The translations under genes and the position numbers were made by a program. The notes below the pieces were generated by a model. The model was given only the letters and a program-made list of their open reading frames with translations, was not told the origin of the DNA and searched no databases. A stretch of DNA of 26,331 nucleotides from an uncultured Oscillospiraceae bacterium (lineage in GTDB: Bacteria; Bacillota; Clostridia; Oscillospirales; JAAYXM01). Shown here piece after piece: positions 23,619 through 26,331 of the stretch; the first letter of the stretch is position 1, and each line of letters begins with the position of its first letter. The stretch lies in contig CAKUEM010000025.1 in NCBI GenBank assembly GCA_934646115.1, positions 1 to 26,331 of the forward strand. The letters are read 5' to 3'.

Positions 23619-23634
23619 AGGGAGGCTTCATAAA

Positions 23635-24825
23635 ATGGCTAGATTTACATTACCGAGAGATCTGTATCATGGCAAGGATGCGCTGGATGCGTTGAAAACC
23701 TTAACCGGTAAGCGGGCGATCGTTGTTGTCGGCGGCGGCAGCATGAAGCGCTTCGGCTTTTTAGATAAGGTTGTCAGCAACCTGAAGGAAGCGGGGATGG
23801 AGGTCGAGCTGTTTGAAGGCGTCGAGCCGGATCCGTCGGTTGAGACCGTGATGCGCGGTGCTGCTGCAATGACCAAGTTCCAGCCGGATTGGATCGTTTC
23901 CATCGGCGGCGGTTCGCCAATCGATGCGGCAAAGGCCATGTGGGCGTTTTATGAGTATCCGGACACCACATTTGAGCAGCTTTGCATTCCGTTTAACTTC
24001 CCCACGCTGCGCACGAAGGCGAAATTCTGCGCGATTCCGTCCACCTCGGGTACGGCAACGGAAGTGACTGCGTTCTCGGTTATCACCGACTATGCGAAGG
24101 GTATCAAGTATCCGCTGGCTGACTTTAACATTACGCCGGACGTTGCGATCGTTGATCCGGCGCTGGCTGAGACCATGCCGCCGAAGCTTACTGCGTTTAC
24201 CGGCATGGATGCAATGACGCATGCGATCGAGGCGTATGTTTCCACGCTGCATTGCGATTACACCGATCCGCTTGCGCTGCATGCGATCAAGATGATCAGC
24301 GAGGACCTGATCGATTCTTATAACGGCGATATGGCCGCGCGTGATCGGATGCATAACGCGCAGTGCCTGGCAGGCATGGCGTTCTCGAACGCGCTGCTCG
24401 GCATCGTTCACTCGATGGCGCACAAGACCGGTGCGGCTTACAGCGGCGGACATATCGTGCATGGCTGCGCAAATGCAATGTACCTGCCGAAGGTCATTAA
24501 ATATAACGCGAAAGAGCCGGAGGCGGCAAAGCGCTATGCAGATATTGCGCGCTTCCTGCACCTCGAGGGCAAGACCGATGCTGAGCTGGTTGATGCGCTG
24601 ATCGCTCATCTGCGCGGCATGAACAAGAAGCTCAACATTCCGATGTGCATTAAGGACTATGAGGGCGGCATCATCGACGAGAAGGAGTTCCTTGAGAAGC
24701 TGCCGCAGGTTGCAGAGCTTGCAGTTGGCGATGCTTGCACGGGCAGCAACCCGCGCCAGATCACCCCGGCTGTGATGGAGAAGCTGCTTGACTGCTGCTT
24801 CTATGACAAGGAAGTTGATTTCTAA
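23635..24825 (+). CDS. Iron-containing alcohol dehydrogenase
   Basis: A 396-residue cytoplasmic NAD(P)H-dependent oxidoreductase of the Fe-ADH (group III) family that interconverts alcohols and aldehydes or ketones. The nucleotide-binding GGGS lies at 91-94. Metal ligands fit Asp192, His196, His259 and His273, with the same spacing as in lactaldehyde reductase FucO. Family patterns GTATEVTAFSVIT and ALLGIVHSMAHKTG are clear. ATG 23635 follows GGGAGG; the upstream open frame covers promoter and terminator and is not coding. The codon style is less GCGC-heavy than its neighbours, as expected for a highly expressed gene. A Rex gene directly follows, consistent with NADH/NAD+ control of fermentation. 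Confidence 0.95.
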   Translation: MARFTLPRDLYHGKDALDALKTLTGKRAIVVVGGGSMKRFGFLDKVVSNLKEAGMEVELFEGVEPDPSVETVMRGAAAMTKFQPDWIVSIGGGSPIDAAKAMWAFYEYPDTTFEQLCIPFNFPTLRTKAKFCAIPSTSGTATEVTAFSVITDYAKGIKYPLADFNITPDVAIVDPALAETMPPKLTAFTGMDAMTHAIEAYVSTLHCDYTDPLALHAIKMISEDLIDSYNGDMAARDRMHNAQCLAGMAFSNALLGIVHSMAHKTGAAYSGGHIVHGCANAMYLPKVIKYNAKEPEAAKRYADIARFLHLEGKTDAELVDALIAHLRGMNKKLNIPMCIKDYEGGIIDEKEFLEKLPQVAELAVGDACTGSNPRQITPAVMEKLLDCCFYDKEVDF

Positions 24826-24860
24826 AAACGGCTGCATCATGTGGCAGATATAATGCGGAG

Positions 24861-24904
24861 AAAGGCGGCATGCCGGTTTTATCCCGATATGCCGCCTTTT
24901 TATA
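24861..24904 (+). terminator. Terminator between alcohol dehydrogenase and rex
   Basis: AAAGGCGGCAT (24861-24871) pairs with ATGCCGCCTTT (24889-24899) and is followed by TTTTAT-like sequence. A TATAAT at 24849-24854 lies just before it but lacks a matching -35. rex may be expressed by read-through or from a weak promoter here. Confidence 0.8.
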
Positions 24905-24929
24905 AAACCTGGCGGAAAGGAGCGGCGGC

Positions 24930-25562
24930 ATGGAAAAAGCGATATCGATACAGGCATTGCAGCGGCTCCCCATGTATTTAACCTTTTTGCGCACGCTGGA
25001 AGAGCGCGGCGGGCGAACGGTTTCTGCCAAGCAGGTGGCAGAGGCGCTGGGGCTGGGCGAAATTCAGGTCCGAAAGGACCTGGCGTCGGTCAGCGGCGGC
25101 GGCCGCCCCAAAATCGGCTATGTCACGCGCGACCTGATTATGGATATTGAGGCGTATCTCGGCTATCATGAGGTGAATGATGCGATTATCGTCGGCGCGG
25201 GCAAGCTCGGTCAGGCGCTGCTGTCTTATACCGGCTTTCGCGATTATGGGCTGAATATTGTCGCCGCATTTGACAAATCGCCGGAATCGAAAGACCCGGA
25301 TGAATCCGGAAAGCGCATTTACCCGGTGGAGGAGCTTGCACCGTTCTGCAAAAAATATCAGATCCGAATCGGAATCATTACCGTTCCGGTGAATTTTGCG
25401 CAGGAGGTTTGTGACCATATGGTGGAAAGCGGGATCCTTGCGATCTGGAACTTTGCGCCGATTCTTTTAAAAGCGCCCGCGCATATTTTAGTAAAAAACG
25501 AAAATATGGCGACCTCTTTGGCTGTGTTATCCAAGCATCTAAGCGCGAATCTGCAAAAATAA
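24930..25562 (+). CDS. rex: Redox-sensing transcriptional repressor Rex
   Basis: A 210-residue regulator that binds operators when NAD+ dominates and leaves DNA when NADH is high, controlling fermentative genes. The N-terminal winged helix covers about 1-80 (SAKQVAEALGLGEIQVRKDL with the family YLTFLRTLEERG before it). The Rossmann domain has GAGKLG (89-94) followed by AFDKSPE. Length matches the family (205-220). AAAGGAG precedes ATG 24930. Its neighbour, the Fe-alcohol dehydrogenase, is a standard Rex target type. Confidence 0.95.
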   Translation: MEKAISIQALQRLPMYLTFLRTLEERGGRTVSAKQVAEALGLGEIQVRKDLASVSGGGRPKIGYVTRDLIMDIEAYLGYHEVNDAIIVGAGKLGQALLSYTGFRDYGLNIVAAFDKSPESKDPDESGKRIYPVEELAPFCKKYQIRIGIITVPVNFAQEVCDHMVESGILAIWNFAPILLKAPAHILVKNENMATSLAVLSKHLSANLQK

Positions 25563-25579
25563 CTTCTTGATTTTAGCGG

Positions 25580-25597
25580 TTGTTTTATCCTCAACAA
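25580..25597. promoter_or_regulatory. Imperfect Rex-box-like dyad downstream of rex
   Basis: TTGTT and AACAA are spaced by 8 bases, the geometry of clostridial Rex operators (TTGTTAA-N4-TTAACAA); 11 of 14 consensus positions agree. It lies after the rex stop rather than in a promoter I can see, so its meaning is uncertain. Confidence 0.25.
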
Positions 25598-25664
25598 CAG
25601 AAGCGTGCTTTTGTGCTTTGATATATTTAAGATAGATCGCACTGCGATTTATCGCAGACTCAAT

Positions 25665-25702
25665 AAAAAGCCGGCATCACTTCACGTGATGCCGGCTTTT
25701 TT
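25665..25702. terminator. Bidirectional terminator shared by rex and the minus-strand lipoprotein
   Basis: A perfect 16-bp stem (25665-25680 / 25686-25701), loop TTCAC, with T runs on both strands. It marks the point where gene direction changes. Between the rex stop and this stem lies another small dyad (CTGCGAT-TT-ATCGCAG, 25642-25657) and no gene. Confidence 0.92.
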
Positions 25703-25703
25703 A

Positions 25704-25739
25704 ACGAGCTAGCTGTGCATTTCTGCACAGATAGCCCGT
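25704..25739. repeat. 16-bp imperfect inverted repeat at the changeover point
   Basis: Arms 25704-25719 and 25724-25739 (14 of 16 pairs) around TTTC; the inner CTGTGCA/TGCACAG pairs are perfect. It abuts the terminator but has no T tract on either side that would make it one. It lies next to a probable mobile-element edge and could be a protein-binding or recombination site. Confidence 0.5.
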
Positions 25740-25770
25740 CATGGCTGTTGCTCCTGCCCTTGCAGAAGCC

Positions 25771-26139
25771 TTATTCGTTTGTTTTCTCCATCGGCGGGGC
25801 ATTTTTATCTTCAAGCCGGTTATACATGACGGTTCGACCTTCCGAACCGGCTTTATCCTGAATCCACACAACCAGATGGACATATCCATCATCGTCCATA
25901 TTGATTAGGTACTGACCATAAGCATAGTTCTCGGTCTTATACTGCCTGCCCTCACGCCATTCACCGCAGTAGACCGGCTTCTTCTCGATTTCCTTGCCCA
26001 CATACTCCGTGAAAATGGCCTGCACCCGCTTCCATTCCTCGTCCGTCAGGGCGTTTTCGTCTTCCTTGGTGGAGGAACCACAGGTGCAAAGAGTAAAAAC
26101 CATGAGAGCCGCCAAAACGAGAAATAGCCACTTTTTCAT
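25771..26139 (-). CDS. Small lipoprotein, probably element cargo
   Basis: A 122-residue exported protein with a Lys start, hydrophobic core and Cys20 as the likely lipidated residue (TLCTCGSS). The mature part is acidic at its beginning, then strand-rich (YAYGQYLINMDDDGYVHLVVWI). ATG 26139 is chosen over the TTG at 26148 because AAAGG sits 9 bases before it. No family is recognised. It lies directly behind a serine recombinase and lacks the GCG/CGC-heavy codon style of the rest of the window, suggesting recent arrival. Confidence 0.7.
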   Translation of the reverse strand: MKKWLFLVLAALMVFTLCTCGSSTKEDENALTDEEWKRVQAIFTEYVGKEIEKKPVYCGEWREGRQYKTENYAYGQYLINMDDDGYVHLVVWIQDKAGSEGRTVMYNRLEDKNAPPMEKTNE

Positions 26140-26154
26140 TTCACTCAACCTTTC

Positions 26155-26331
26155 TTACTCCTTATTTGCGTTCAAAATCGGCTCGTGAACGCCCTTGACC
26201 CAATTCATGTTGCCGTATTTATACATACCCTCGTACAGAGGGCGGTTTCCGAGAATACTCTTGATGGTAGACACCTGAAACCGCTTGCCGGAACGGGTCT
26301 GATATCCCGCCTTTTCCAGCAGCTCCGTGAT
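26155..26331 (-). CDS. Serine recombinase, C-terminal end (cut by window edge)
   Basis: The last 58 codons of a gene entering from the right edge on the minus strand. The translation reads ITELLEKAGYQTRSGKRF, then STIKSILGNRPLYEGMYKYG, then WVKGVHEPIL, and ends NANKE. This is the conserved end of the Recombinase domain of large serine recombinases (helix with the I-x2-IL-x-N-x2-Y-x-G motif, then G-x-HEPI). These enzymes integrate and excise phages and conjugative or mobilisable elements. The sequence ends soon after HEPIL, so the usual C-terminal zinc-ribbon/coiled-coil region appears absent: it may be a short version or a truncated copy. It precedes the lipoprotein gene by about 15 bases. 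Confidence 0.8.
   Translation of the reverse strand: MTELLEKAGYQTRSGKRFQVSTIKSILGNRPLYEGMYKYGNMNWVKGVHEPILNANKE

Noticed and set aside
23518..23634. N-terminal extension of the alcohol dehydrogenase frame
   Set aside because: It would translate through the hairpin, promoter and leader; the GGGAGG before 23635 and family length favour the shorter protein.
23761..24957. Minus-strand open frame of 398 codons opposite the alcohol dehydrogenase
   Set aside because: Antisense artefact; the plus-strand gene has complete metal ligands and nucleotide motif.
25642..25657. CTGCGAT-TT-ATCGCAG dyad after rex
   Set aside because: Short, with a 2-base loop and no T tract; probably incidental next to the strong terminator at 25665-25702.
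1..26331. CRISPR arrays, tRNA or rRNA genes
   Set aside because: I saw no regularly spaced direct repeats and no cloverleaf or rRNA-like sequence on either strand; this was by reading, not by a search program.

Overview
The window looks like a chromosomal segment of an anaerobic Clostridia-type Firmicute of moderately high GC, possibly a gut Oscillospirales or Christensenellales relative; the taxon is inferred. Evidence for this is strong Shine-Dalgarno sites, Gram-positive lipoproteins and an SLH-domain protein, a Mn2+ (yybP-ykoY) riboswitch, a Rex redox repressor beside an iron-dependent alcohol dehydrogenase, and TraX and LRR_5/SLH families. Nearly all genes share a GCG/CGC-rich coding style, except the last ~600 bases.

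Left part (1-3910): a terminator, a CDP-alcohol phosphatidyltransferase, and a convergent P2-type cation ATPase. The ATPase lies behind a well-formed yybP-ykoY riboswitch with an overlapping terminator. A signalling block follows (3915-10992): an 8-TM kinase-like protein with a degenerate catalytic domain, a membrane histidine kinase of the HisKA_3/NarL type with an odd phosphoacceptor box, a NarL/LuxR response regulator, and a stand-alone pseudo-receiver. It ends with an orphan sugar-type solute-binding lipoprotein and a membrane-spanning LuxR-type regulator, closed by a terminator.

Middle part (about 11145-20381): one promoter-to-terminator unit of about eleven same-strand genes. Its core resembles Bacillus subtilis ydjG-ydjH-ydjI (zinc-ribbon membrane protein, TPM-domain protein, SPFH protein with C-terminal zinc ribbons), which anchor the phage-shock protein PspA (YdjF) there. 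No PspA is present. Instead the core is interleaved with a DUF6935-like protein, small Cys-rich and membrane proteins, a DUF4428-like protein, three lipoproteins and an LRR_5-SLH protein. This suggests an envelope-spanning stress or surface-maintenance system and is the best candidate here for an undescribed system.

Right part (20501-25702): a PfkB-family sugar kinase, a LysR regulator and a TraX membrane protein run together. An Fe-alcohol dehydrogenase with a distinctive promoter and leader (palindrome over the -35, short terminator just before the RBS) follows, then rex. Beyond a shared bidirectional terminator, the base usage changes. A small lipoprotein and the C-terminal end of a serine recombinase lie on the minus strand and probably mark the border of an integrated element.
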